A stretch of DNA of 52,848 bases, from NCBI GenBank assembly GCA_017938155.1, contig JAGBCD010000008.1, positions 1-52,848 on the forward strand, in the 5' to 3' direction. The translations under genes were made by a program, and so were the position numbers. The notes under the pieces are model-generated. The model searched no databases and was not told the origin of the DNA. It was given only the letters and a program-made list of their open reading frames with translations. This DNA comes from Paludibacteraceae bacterium (lineage in GTDB: Bacteria; Bacteroidota; Bacteroidia; Bacteroidales; Paludibacteraceae). Positions within the stretch are counted from its first letter, which is position 1. Each line of letters starts with the position of its first letter. Shown piece after piece: positions 24,577 to 32,274 of the stretch.

Positions 24577-25806
24577 ATGAATTGGGATTTTTTAATCAAA
24601 GATAAAGAATCGCTCTCTGTGAGTACAGACACACGCAATCTGCCAGCAGGTTGTGTGTATTTTGCTTTGCGTGGAGAGACCTTCGATGGAAATAAGTTTG
24701 CCAAACAAGCCCTTGAAAGTGGTGCTTCGTTGGCTGTAATCGACAACCCTGAATATGCTTTACCAGAAGGTACATTGTTGGTCCCCAATACGTTATTGGC
24801 GCTACAGGACTTGGCACGCGCTTGGCGTCGGGAATTGGGATTGCCTATCATTGGCATCACAGGTACCAACGGAAAGACGACTACCAAAGAACTCTTGGCA
24901 ACGGTTCTTTCCACTAAATACAATATCCACTATACACAAGGAAACTTAAACAACCAGATTGGCGTACCTCTCACCTTATTGCAAATCACGCGTGCGCATG
25001 AGATGGCAATCGTGGAAATGGGTGCATCGCATCCGGGCGATATCAAGGAGTTGGTGGATATAGCGGAGCCCAACTATGGACTGATTACCAACGTCGGGCG
25101 AGCACATTTGCAAGGATTTGGGTCGTTTGAAGGCGTACAACAAACCAAGCGTGAACTATACGACTACCTCGTTGCCCACGATGGCACCATCTTCCGCAAT
25201 GCCGACAACCCTTACCTGGCAGAGATGTACAAGGATACTATTGCCAATCTCCCTTCTCTTCAGGGAGGGGATGGGGGTAGGCTTATTTCTTACACCACCG
25301 GTGTAATGCCCTGTGGCACCAATCTGGTAGGTAGTTACAATGCTGAGAATGTGTCTGCTGCTATTTGTGTAGGGGAGCATTTCGGTATTGCGCGTGAACA
25401 AGCATTGGAGGCTATTCGCCAATATGTACCCACCAACAAACGCTCGCAGTTTATGCAAACACCCAAGAACAAACTGGTGGTAGATGCTTATAATGCCAAT
25501 CCTACCTCTATGTTCGCATCCATCAATGCGTTTGAGGGCGATACTTTCATCCTTGGGGAGATGAAGGAATTAGGTGACTATGCGCATCTTGAGCATCAAA
25601 ACATTGTGAATATGTTGGCAGAGCGTAAGGCTACTCAGGTTTATCTTGTGGGCAAGGAGTGGATGCAAACCACAGCACCCTATGCTTGTTTCCAAGATGT
25701 GGCTGAATTGAGAGAGTTTATCCTATCCCATCCTATACAAAATGCGCACATCCTGTTGAAAGGAAGTAGGGGCGTTCAACTTGAAAAAATAATTGACCTA
25801 TTATGA
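24577..25806 (+). CDS. murF: UDP-MurNAc-tripeptide:D-Ala-D-Ala ligase
   Basis: A 409-residue Mur ligase that adds D-Ala-D-Ala to the peptidoglycan precursor in the cytoplasm, with ATP. Residues 1-75 are the UDP-binding domain (STDTRNLPAGCVYFALRGET), the P-loop GITGTNGKTTTKE is at about 93-105, EMGASHPGDI and NVGRAHLQGFGSFE are central-domain motifs, and DAYNANPTSM marks the C-terminal domain, all diagnostic of MurF. Around residues 223-236 there is a glycine-rich insert (NLPSLQGGDGGR) encoded by a palindromic intergenic-type repeat sequence that is in frame. It overlaps the next gene by 4 bases (ATGA). It is slightly shorter than E. coli MurF (452). Confidence 0.95.
   Translation: MNWDFLIKDKESLSVSTDTRNLPAGCVYFALRGETFDGNKFAKQALESGASLAVIDNPEYALPEGTLLVPNTLLALQDLARAWRRELGLPIIGITGTNGKTTTKELLATVLSTKYNIHYTQGNLNNQIGVPLTLLQITRAHEMAIVEMGASHPGDIKELVDIAEPNYGLITNVGRAHLQGFGSFEGVQQTKRELYDYLVAHDGTIFRNADNPYLAEMYKDTIANLPSLQGGDGGRLISYTTGVMPCGTNLVGSYNAENVSAAICVGEHFGIAREQALEAIRQYVPTNKRSQFMQTPKNKLVVDAYNANPTSMFASINAFEGDTFILGEMKELGDYAHLEHQNIVNMLAERKATQVYLVGKEWMQTTAPYACFQDVAELREFILSHPIQNAHILLKGSRGVQLEKIIDLL
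25246..25284 (+). repeat. palindromic GC-rich repeat inserted in frame in murF
   Basis: The sequence CTCCCTTCTCTTCAGGGAGG is a short palindrome followed by a G-rich stretch. It has the same build as the element in aroA (45426-45465) and the intergenic palindrome at 49161-49184. It adds about 12 residues between strands of the central domain. Confidence 0.5.
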
Positions 25807-26678
25807 AAAAATCTATTGTAATTATCGTTAGTGCAGTTCTTGTGGCTATCATCGCTATCCTCGTTTGGCTCAACCTATCCCAACGAAGTGAAATGTCGGA
25901 AATGATTGAACAACTGGAGTTTGAAAAAGAGGCCTTGGAAGATGAGTACGAAGACTTATCAATACAGTTTGATGGATATCAACAAATGGATATTCGCAAC
26001 GACTCGTTGGCTGAATTGCTCTCCAAAGAGCAACAGCGCATGAGGGACTTGATGGAAGAGTTACGTATTACTAAGGTAACCAATGCAAGACGTATTGCTG
26101 AACTGAAAAAAGAGTTGGCCACTGTGAGAGCAGTCATGGTCGTTTATGTGCAACAGATTGATTCGCTCAATCGAACCAATGAACGATTGACGAAAGAAAA
26201 CCAGCAAATGCGTCAGCAGAATCAACAAATCATTCAAGCCAATACCGAGTTGGAACAGCAAAATACAGCATTGAATGAGGTGGTATCTCGAGCATCTATG
26301 CTTGAGATAGGAGATTTTAAGGTTATTCCTCTCAACAAACGGGATAGAAAAACAAGTATCTTTTCACAAATCCAAAAACTTGAGTTTCAGTACACCATCC
26401 TGAAAAACATCACTTGCGAGCCTGGTATGAAGAATGTGTATCTGCGAATTATTCGTCCAGACGGAGAAGTGATGAGTAAATCTGCGATGAATGTGATGGA
26501 CTTTGAAAATGGCACGGTGCCTTATTCTATAAAGCAAGAAATCGAATATGCAGGAGAAGAAATATCGGGTGTGATGTATTGGCCTGTGGAAGAAATCTTG
26601 CAACCGGGTATATACAATGCGGACTTTATTGTGGATAACAACCTAATAGGTAGTTTCCCATTTACGCTAAAAAAATAA
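25803..26678 (+). CDS. membrane-anchored coiled-coil protein, unknown function
   Basis: A 291-residue protein with one N-terminal transmembrane helix (SIVIIVSAVLVAIIAILVWL, residues 4-23), a long coiled coil over about 28-165 rich in Glu, Gln and Leu heptads (including QQMRQQNQQIIQANTELEQQ), and a C-terminal globular part of about 120 residues predicted to be mainly beta (LEIGDFKVIPLNKRDRKTS; MYWPVEEILQPGIYNADFIV). The C-terminal part would be outside the cytoplasmic membrane. It overlaps murF by 4 bases and is translationally coupled to it, which suggests an envelope role. Similar proteins are common next to cell-wall genes in Bacteroidales, but I know no assigned function. Confidence 0.8.
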   Translation: MKKSIVIIVSAVLVAIIAILVWLNLSQRSEMSEMIEQLEFEKEALEDEYEDLSIQFDGYQQMDIRNDSLAELLSKEQQRMRDLMEELRITKVTNARRIAELKKELATVRAVMVVYVQQIDSLNRTNERLTKENQQMRQQNQQIIQANTELEQQNTALNEVVSRASMLEIGDFKVIPLNKRDRKTSIFSQIQKLEFQYTILKNITCEPGMKNVYLRIIRPDGEVMSKSAMNVMDFENGTVPYSIKQEIEYAGEEISGVMYWPVEEILQPGIYNADFIVDNNLIGSFPFTLKK

Positions 26679-26685
26679 CGGCGCA

Positions 26686-26717
26686 TTTGCACGTTTCAAA
26701 AAAATGTAGTACCTTTG
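26686..26717 (+). promoter_or_regulatory. promoter of rpsO
   Basis: TTTG at 26686-26689, 20 bases, TACCTTTG at 26710-26717. The leader to the rpsO ATG is about 97 bases, long enough for the translational autocontrol known for S15 in other bacteria; I do not see a recognisable S15-binding fold in it. Confidence 0.8.
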
Positions 26718-26820
26718 CGCCCGCTATTGAGAAATGCTTGGTAGCATTAAATGCGACAAGGTTGTTGATCTTAGGATACATCATTGTCGTTATTGTTTAA
26801 CTAAATAAATTTAAGTCATC

Positions 26821-27090
26821 ATGTATTTGACTTCAGCGAAAAAAGAAGAAATCTTTGCTCAATATGGCAAAGATGCAAAAAACACTGGTTCTGCAGAGAG
26901 CCAAATCGCGTTATTTACGTTCCGTATTAACCACCTAACAGAGCACTTGAAAAAGAATCGCAAAGACTTCGGTACAGAGCGCGCTTTGACAGGATTAGTT
27001 GGTAAACGTCGTCGTTTGTTAGATTATCTCAAAGCAAAAGATATCGAGCGTTACCGTGCAATCATCAAACAATTAGGTATTCGTAAATAA
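26821..27090 (+). CDS. rpsO: 30S ribosomal protein uS15
   Basis: An 89-residue four-helix protein that binds the central domain of 16S rRNA. Canonical features are KKEEIFAQYGKDAKNTGSAE, QIALFTFRINHLTEHLKKN (with the conserved HL-EHLK helix), and the C-terminal GLVGKRRRLLDYLKAKDIER. Full family length. It is a single-gene unit between its own promoter and a strong terminator. Confidence 0.97.
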   Translation: MYLTSAKKEEIFAQYGKDAKNTGSAESQIALFTFRINHLTEHLKKNRKDFGTERALTGLVGKRRRLLDYLKAKDIERYRAIIKQLGIRK

Positions 27091-27097
27091 TACAGTT

Positions 27098-27126
27098 AAA
27101 GAGTGTCACCCGACACTCTTTTTTTT
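27098..27126 (+). terminator. terminator of rpsO
   Basis: A 10-bp stem AAAGAGTGTC / GACACTCTTT with a 4-base ACCC loop, followed by a run of eight T. It begins 7 bases after the stop codon. Confidence 0.92.
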
Positions 27127-27308
27127 ATATATAATCATATATATACGATTTATAATTATTTATTTAACTCGCTGGTGGAATTAAAAAAATAAATCCGTTC
27201 GGTCAAATTTTCTATCATTCAAAGAATACCTTATGATTTTTTAGTGGACAATAGAGAATCTACATATGAAAAGTAGGGTTAGTAAGCCATACCTATAACA
27301 TAATTGTA

Positions 27309-27374
27309 ATCTAACGTATATCTAACGTATATCTATCGTATATCTATCGTGTATCTATCGTGTATCTATCGTCT
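27309..27374 (+). repeat. 11-bp tandem repeat, six units
   Basis: Six head-to-tail units: ATCTAACGTAT twice, then ATCTATCGTAT, ATCTATCGTGT twice, ATCTATCGTCT. It lies in the 770-base gene-free gap between rpsO and the tRNA cluster, which otherwise holds a dispersed palindromic element (27481-27645), AT-rich filler and the tRNA promoter. A repeat this short with no spacers is not a CRISPR. Confidence 0.92.
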
Positions 27375-27480
27375 TTGTCTGCAAATAATCTGCACGAAGT
27401 TGCGATATATTTACGGAATGTTTTTTACATCAAAGAACACATTTTTTAATTCCGCCAACGAGTTTATTTATTTTACTCCT

Positions 27481-27645
27481 CCCCATCGCAAACCAAGATT
27501 TTATCTGTTTGCTATGGGGGGAGCGGAGACATAAGTCGCCCCAACGATGACGAAGTCATCGGTCCATGCGACCTTATTGTCGAACGCGAAGTCATCGGTC
27601 CATGCAACCTCGTTACCGAACGCGTGCGGAGGGGTCTGTCAATTC
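27481..27645 (+). repeat. dispersed palindromic intergenic element, copy 1
   Basis: Contains a near-perfect 13-base inverted pair (CCCCATCGCAAAC / GTTTGCTATGGGG), a CGATGAC/GTCATCG stem and CGTTACCGAACG words. It matches, in inverted orientation, elements at 49004-49136 and 52533-52730. No transposase is encoded, so it resembles a MITE or REP-type element. Confidence 0.75.
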
Positions 27646-27768
27646 ATAATTCATAATTCTCTCTGCCTCGTATACCCTTGCTATACCCTTGCTATAGGAT
27701 TACATATACCTATGTTTTGGTTATTAAATAAGTTTTTTTGTAAAAAATATGTTTTTTTTATTCAAAAA

Positions 27769-27800
27769 TTTGCATGGTTCAAAAAAAAGCCGTACCTTTG
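27769..27800 (+). promoter_or_regulatory. promoter of the tRNA cluster
   Basis: TTTG at 27769-27772, 20 bases, TACCTTTG at 27793-27800; about 55 bases before the first tRNA. Confidence 0.8.
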
Positions 27801-27859
27801 CACTCGCTTTTGGGAAATGACCAAGAGAGTGGACATTTACAAATTGGTTCCATGTTTAT

Positions 27860-27932
<73 letters not shown>

Positions 27933-27985
27933 CTAATGCAGGACCAGTGTCCTGCATTTGTTTTCTGGATAAGCATAGCAAGCCT

Positions 27986-28067
27986 GCCCAAATGGCGGAA
28001 TTGGTAGACGCGCTCGTTTCAGGTGCGAGTGTTGTGAGACGTGCAGGTTCGAGTCCTGTTTTGGGCA
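27986..28067 (+). tRNA. tRNA-Leu (CAG)
   Basis: 82 bases with a long variable arm typical of class II tRNAs. The acceptor GCCCAAA pairs with TTTGGGC; the anticodon stem CTCGT/GCGAG encloses TTCAGGT, giving anticodon CAG. T-arm GTTCGAGTC. CCA is not encoded. Confidence 0.96.
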
Positions 28068-28112
28068 CTCTGTACGAATTAAGATTATCTGGATTTGACG
28101 TATTGAAGTTAT

Positions 28113-28196
28113 GCGCAGGTGGTGAAATTGGTATACACGCTACTTTGAGGGGGTAGTGGTCGCAAGACCGTGTGAGTTCGAGTCTCATCCTGCGCA
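28113..28196 (+). tRNA. tRNA-Leu (GAG)
   Basis: 84 bases, class II with a variable arm (TGGTCGCAAGACCG). The acceptor GCGCAGG pairs with CCTGCGC; the anticodon loop TTGAGGG gives GAG. CCA is not encoded. Confidence 0.96.
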
Positions 28197-28202
28197 CATG
28201 TG

Positions 28203-28235
28203 GAGGCATCTTCTTTGGGAGATGCCTCTTTTTTT
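28203..28235 (+). terminator. terminator of the tRNA cluster
   Basis: A 9-bp stem GAGGCATCT / AGATGCCTC with an 8-base loop, followed by seven T, 7 bases after the last tRNA. Confidence 0.93.
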
Positions 28236-28341
28236 GTGATGTTTTCATAGGGAATACGAATCCAACAATAGTATTGAAAGGTATAGGTTGTTGCGTTTTG
28301 GCACAATGTTTGCAATGATTCCATAGAATATATAAAACAGT

Positions 28342-29832
28342 ATGAATATGAAGAATCTATGGAAATTTTTGGGCACGTTAATTCTTATTGCGATAGTTAG
28401 TGCCACAACAGCCTTTCTTGTACTTAAGTATGCAAGTACAAATCAATTATTCGTTTCGAACGATGAAAATGATTCCTTGAGAATCCCCGCTGCATATGGA
28501 CAGTTTGTTTCTCTTCCTAAAGCGGGTGAGACGGATTTTACCAAAGCAGCCGATTTGTCTGTGAACGCAGTGGTTCACGTCAAAACAAGCTATCGAAACC
28601 AGTCTTCTAACCAAATGATTAGCCCATTCTTTGAGTTCTTTTTTGGACGTCCAGGGCAACCTCATAAGATGCCATTACAGCAAGCTTCAGGCTCGGGTGT
28701 AATCATATCAAATGATGGATATATTGTTACAAACAACCATGTGATAGAGCGGGCAGAGCAGATCCAAGTGGTGCTGAATGATAAACGTGAATATGTCGCA
28801 CGACTCATAGGTGCCGATCCTACTACGGATATTGCTTTGCTTAAGATTGACGCTGATAGCCTACCTGTTATTTTGATGGGAAACTCTGATGAACTCAAAG
28901 TGGGAGAATGGGTTTTGGCAGTAGGTAATCCCTTCAATTTGACCTCTACTGTCACTGCGGGTATTGTATCGGCAAAGGCTCGGAATATCAACATCTTGAA
29001 TGCAGATATGAAGATAGAGTCTTTTATCCAAACGGATGCAGCGGTCAATCCTGGCAATTCGGGAGGAGCATTGGTTAATACGCGTGGAGAATTGGTGGGA
29101 ATCAATACTGCTATAGCATCGCAAACGGGTTCCTATGCTGGGTATAGTTTTGCCATTCCTACCAGTATTGTTCAAAAAGTAGTCGGGGATATTCGTCAAT
29201 ATGGCACAGTACAGCGCGCTATTCTTGGCATACAAATGAGGGAGATAACGTCCGATTTGCAGAAAGAGAAAAAACTCACTACATTGCAAGGGGCATATGT
29301 GGAACGGGTGTTTGAAGATGGAGCGGCTGATAAAGCGGGAATACAAGAGGGAGATGTGATTACTCGTGTAGATGATGCCGTTATCAAAACGGGAACAGAA
29401 TTGCAAAAACATATCGGACTGCATCGTCCAGGAGATGTAGTCTCCATTACACTGATACGAGATGGAAAAACCAAGGTGGTGGAAGTTGTACTTACCAATA
29501 GAGAGGGTGGTACCGCACTTATTTCCGCTGAAAATGATGCCTCTATTCTTGGAGCCACTTTTGATGAACTCACCGAACGTCAAAAAGAACAACTCGGCAT
29601 CCATTATGGTTTGCAAATCAAATCCTTGAAGGCCGGTAAACTGAAAAAAGCAGGTGTGCCAAATGATTTTATTATACTGAAAATTAATAATCGTCCAATT
29701 CGTACAGAAGAAGACTTGTATGAAATACTCCGTTATGCATCTGCTGCCTCCGAACGTGATAGGGTGCTCTTTATTACTGGGTGCACACCCAAAGGGCATG
29801 TTCAGTATTATGCTATTAACCTAACAGAATAA
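28342..29832 (+). CDS. Do/HtrA-family periplasmic serine protease
   Basis: A 496-residue DegP/DegQ-type protease with chaperone activity in the periplasm. The N-terminal hydrophobic segment (FLGTLILIAIVSATTAFLVL) is a signal or anchor. The catalytic triad is His133 (TNNHVIE), Asp163 (TTDIALLK) and Ser240 (GNSGGAL). Two PDZ domains follow at about residues 285-385 (GIQEGDVITRVDDAVI) and 395-495, the second more divergent. It is slightly longer than DegP (474). A hairpin terminator is located 43 bases downstream; I see no clear promoter of the usual form directly upstream. The symbol could be degP or degQ; sequence alone does not decide. Confidence 0.94.
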   Translation: MNMKNLWKFLGTLILIAIVSATTAFLVLKYASTNQLFVSNDENDSLRIPAAYGQFVSLPKAGETDFTKAADLSVNAVVHVKTSYRNQSSNQMISPFFEFFFGRPGQPHKMPLQQASGSGVIISNDGYIVTNNHVIERAEQIQVVLNDKREYVARLIGADPTTDIALLKIDADSLPVILMGNSDELKVGEWVLAVGNPFNLTSTVTAGIVSAKARNINILNADMKIESFIQTDAAVNPGNSGGALVNTRGELVGINTAIASQTGSYAGYSFAIPTSIVQKVVGDIRQYGTVQRAILGIQMREITSDLQKEKKLTTLQGAYVERVFEDGAADKAGIQEGDVITRVDDAVIKTGTELQKHIGLHRPGDVVSITLIRDGKTKVVEVVLTNREGGTALISAENDASILGATFDELTERQKEQLGIHYGLQIKSLKAGKLKKAGVPNDFIILKINNRPIRTEEDLYEILRYASAASERDRVLFITGCTPKGHVQYYAINLTE

Positions 29833-29874
29833 CCCCATCTGATTATATACATATACTTGGTGTGGAAAACATAT

Positions 29875-29910
29875 GTACATGAAGGTATTTTGATGCCTTC
29901 ATGTACTTTA
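29875..29910 (+). terminator. terminator of the HtrA gene
   Basis: An 11-bp stem GTACATGAAGG / CCTTCATGTAC with a 10-base loop, followed by TTTATATA. Confidence 0.8.
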
Positions 29911-30006
29911 TATATAGGAATAGGGCGTACTATCTAAAGGAAAATGAAACGTGATGCAATGATGATTATTCTTTGAAAAAAGATTACAAGAATCAAAAAA
30001 ATGTAG

Positions 30007-30014
30007 TACCTTTG
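30007..30014 (+). promoter_or_regulatory. -7 box of the ttcA promoter
   Basis: TACCTTTG at 30007-30014. No TTTG is found at the expected 19-21 base spacing; the nearest (29972-29975) is 31 bases away, so the -33 element is weak or absent. Confidence 0.55.
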
Positions 30015-30094
30015 TAGCGGAATTTGAAATAAGATGTGGGAAGCAAAATGATAGTAGTTGCTTTGATTATAAAATCATATCCTGTATAATATAC

Positions 30095-30841
30095 ATGAAT
30101 AGAACGCCAGAGGAAATAGAAAAGATAAAACTTCAGTCCAAACTCGTAAAAAGGTTCAACAAAGCATGTGCTAACTATCACCTAATAGAGGATGGTGATG
30201 CAATCTTAATCGGGGTTAGTGGAGGGAAAGATTCGTTGGCGCTCATTGAGTTGATGGGTAGGAGAGCAAAGATTCATGTTCCCAAGTTTACTGTCAAAGC
30301 AGTGCATGTGAGAGTAAAAGAACGAAACTATCAGACGGACCTACAATTATTAGAAGATTTTTGTCAGCAATGGGATGTCCCTCTGATCGTCGCTGATACT
30401 CAGATTGGAGAAGAAAAAGGAGATAAAGACCCTTGTTTCTTATGCTCGTGGTATAGACGAAAAAAAATGTTTGAATTGGCGAAAACATTGGGCTGCAATA
30501 AGATTGCATTAGGACATCATCTGGATGATATGGTACAAACGACGCTAATGAACCTAATTTTTCAAGGAAGCTTTGGAGGTATTGCTCCTTGTCTGCAAAT
30601 GGACAAAATGCCCCTCCAAATGATAAGACCCCTATGCCTGATTGAGGAAAACTACATTGCTCGTTATGCGGAATTATCTGGCTATCCTCAGCAATTAAAA
30701 TTATGCCCATTTGAGAAGGAGTCCAGTAGAGCGGAAGTCAAAAACATATTGACTACCTTGGAAAAACTCAATCCGCATGTGAAAAACTCAGTATGGGAAG
30801 CTATGGAAAAATATTGGAATATAAAAAACGAAACGATATAA
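30095..30841 (+). CDS. ttcA: TtcA-family tRNA 2-thiocytidine synthetase
   Basis: A 248-residue PP-loop ATPase that thiolates cytidine 32 in certain tRNAs using an iron-sulfur cluster. The PP-loop SGGKDS is at about residues 42-47. The CxxC of the cluster is seen as PCFLCSWYRRKKMF near 113, and the next motif is LGHHLDDMVQTTLMNLIFQG. A third cluster ligand is plausibly the Cys in GIAPCLQMDK, in the C-terminal part. The N-terminus is short relative to E. coli TtcA (311). It is followed 20 bases later by a DUF486 membrane protein. Confidence 0.9.
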   Translation: MNRTPEEIEKIKLQSKLVKRFNKACANYHLIEDGDAILIGVSGGKDSLALIELMGRRAKIHVPKFTVKAVHVRVKERNYQTDLQLLEDFCQQWDVPLIVADTQIGEEKGDKDPCFLCSWYRRKKMFELAKTLGCNKIALGHHLDDMVQTTLMNLIFQGSFGGIAPCLQMDKMPLQMIRPLCLIEENYIARYAELSGYPQQLKLCPFEKESSRAEVKNILTTLEKLNPHVKNSVWEAMEKYWNIKNETI

Positions 30842-30861
30842 ATGCTAAAAGTTATTAAACG

Positions 30862-31230
30862 ATGAACGGAATAAATACAATACTTCTTTTGATTGCATCA
30901 AATGTGTTCATGACATTTGCTTGGTATGGTCATCTCAAGATGGCCGAATTCAGTTGGTTCAAAACCTTACCTCTTATAGGTGTGATCGCCATCTCATGGG
31001 GCATAGCATTTTTTGAATACTGCTGCCAAGTTCCTGCCAATAGAATAGGTTTTGAAGGGAATGGAGGTCCCTTCAACTTGATGCAACTCAAGGTCTTGCA
31101 AGAGGTAATATCATTGATTGTTTTTACCTTGTTTAGTATTTTGGTGTTCAAAGGCCAAGCATTGCAGTGGAATCATTTGGTTGCATTCCTATGCCTCATC
31201 ATGGCAGTGTATTTTATTTTTCTTAAATAA
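30862..31230 (+). CDS. DMT/DUF486 family small membrane protein
   Basis: A 122-residue protein with four transmembrane helices (INTILLLIASNVFMTFAWYG; PLIGVIAISWGIAFFEYC; VISLIVFTLFSILVF; NHLVAFLCLIMAVYFIFL) and the conserved loop CQVPANRIGFEGNGGPFNL, which identifies the DUF486 branch of the drug/metabolite transporter superfamily. Four-helix members act as dimers; the substrate is unknown. It follows ttcA by 20 bases and is likely cotranscribed. Confidence 0.9.
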   Translation: MNGINTILLLIASNVFMTFAWYGHLKMAEFSWFKTLPLIGVIAISWGIAFFEYCCQVPANRIGFEGNGGPFNLMQLKVLQEVISLIVFTLFSILVFKGQALQWNHLVAFLCLIMAVYFIFLK

Positions 31231-31252
31231 AGGTGTTTATATAGGGGAAATA

Positions 31253-31284
31253 TTTGTTAATCTGCAAAAAAAGCAGTAATTTTG
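31253..31284 (+). promoter_or_regulatory. promoter of prs
   Basis: TTTG at 31253-31256, 20 bases, TAATTTTG at 31277-31284; 28 bases before the prs ATG. Confidence 0.8.
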
Positions 31285-31311
31285 TGACCCGAAACTAATA
31301 CTTATACTATT

Positions 31312-32274
31312 ATGATATTCGAAACAAGTCCATTCAAAGTTTTTTCAGGAAGTCAAGGTCAAGCATTGGCCGAACGCATTTGTGCAAAATTAGGCTGTCC
31401 ATTAGGACAAGTGAAAATTGACAGATTCTCCGATGGAGAATTTGCAGCTTCGTTTTTGGAATCTGTTCGTGGTCAATCTGTGTACTTGGTACAACCTACG
31501 ATACCAACGAGTGACAATCTGATGGAACTGTTGCTCATGATTGATGCAGCGCGAAGAGCGAGTGCGTACAAGGTAATAGCAGTTATCCCATATTTTGGAT
31601 GGGCACGTCAAGATAGAAAAGACAAACCACGCGTTAGTATTGGTGCCAAATTGGTAGCGGATATGATACAAGTGGCGGGTGCCGACAGAGTCATCACAAT
31701 GGATTTGCATGCGGACCAAATACAAGGTTTCTTTGATATCCCAGTGGACCATCTGTATGGAGCAAATACATTAGCTGCATATGTCTATGGTTTAGGACTT
31801 GACAACCTTATCGTTGCTTCGCCAGACGTAGGAGGTAGCAAGCGTGCTGCAGCATTCTGCAAGAAAATGCATATCCTTACGGACAAAGAAGTACCAATGG
31901 TTATTTGTTATAAGCATCGTCCTGATTTCAATCAAGTGAGTGAAATGCGAGTACTTGGAGATGTTTCGGGAAAGAATGTCGTTATAGTAGATGATATGGC
32001 GGATACAGCGGGTACCTTATGCAAGGCTGCGAGGGTGATGAAGGAGAATGGCGCATTATCTGTCAGAGCGGTTGTGACGCATGGTATAATGTCTGGCAAA
32101 GCATGCCAAAATATCAATGAAAGTGAATTGGATGAGTTGGTATTCACAGATTCTATACCATTTGATAATACCAAATGCCCAAAGGTTAAGATTGTTAGTA
32201 TATCTGACCCAATAGCTGAAACCATTTCTGCTATCCAAGAACATAGAAGTATTAGTGAATTGAATATTAGATGA
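31312..32274 (+). CDS. prs: ribose-phosphate pyrophosphokinase
   Basis: A 320-residue PRPP synthetase that makes phosphoribosyl pyrophosphate from ribose 5-phosphate and ATP for nucleotide, His, Trp and NAD synthesis. Canonical stretches are FSGSQGQALAERI, KIDRFSDGEFAASF, YFGWARQDRKDKPRVSIGAK, MDLHADQIQGFFDIPVDHL and the PRPP loop VVIVDDMADTAGT. Length matches the family (about 315). It overlaps the glutaminyl cyclase gene by 4 bases (ATGA). Confidence 0.97.
   Translation: MIFETSPFKVFSGSQGQALAERICAKLGCPLGQVKIDRFSDGEFAASFLESVRGQSVYLVQPTIPTSDNLMELLLMIDAARRASAYKVIAVIPYFGWARQDRKDKPRVSIGAKLVADMIQVAGADRVITMDLHADQIQGFFDIPVDHLYGANTLAAYVYGLGLDNLIVASPDVGGSKRAAAFCKKMHILTDKEVPMVICYKHRPDFNQVSEMRVLGDVSGKNVVIVDDMADTAGTLCKAARVMKENGALSVRAVVTHGIMSGKACQNINESELDELVFTDSIPFDNTKCPKVKIVSISDPIAETISAIQEHRSISELNIR

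Noticed and set aside
27309-27374. Possible CRISPR array in the 11-bp tandem repeat
   Set aside because: Units are contiguous with no spacers, too short for CRISPR repeats, and no cas genes are present.
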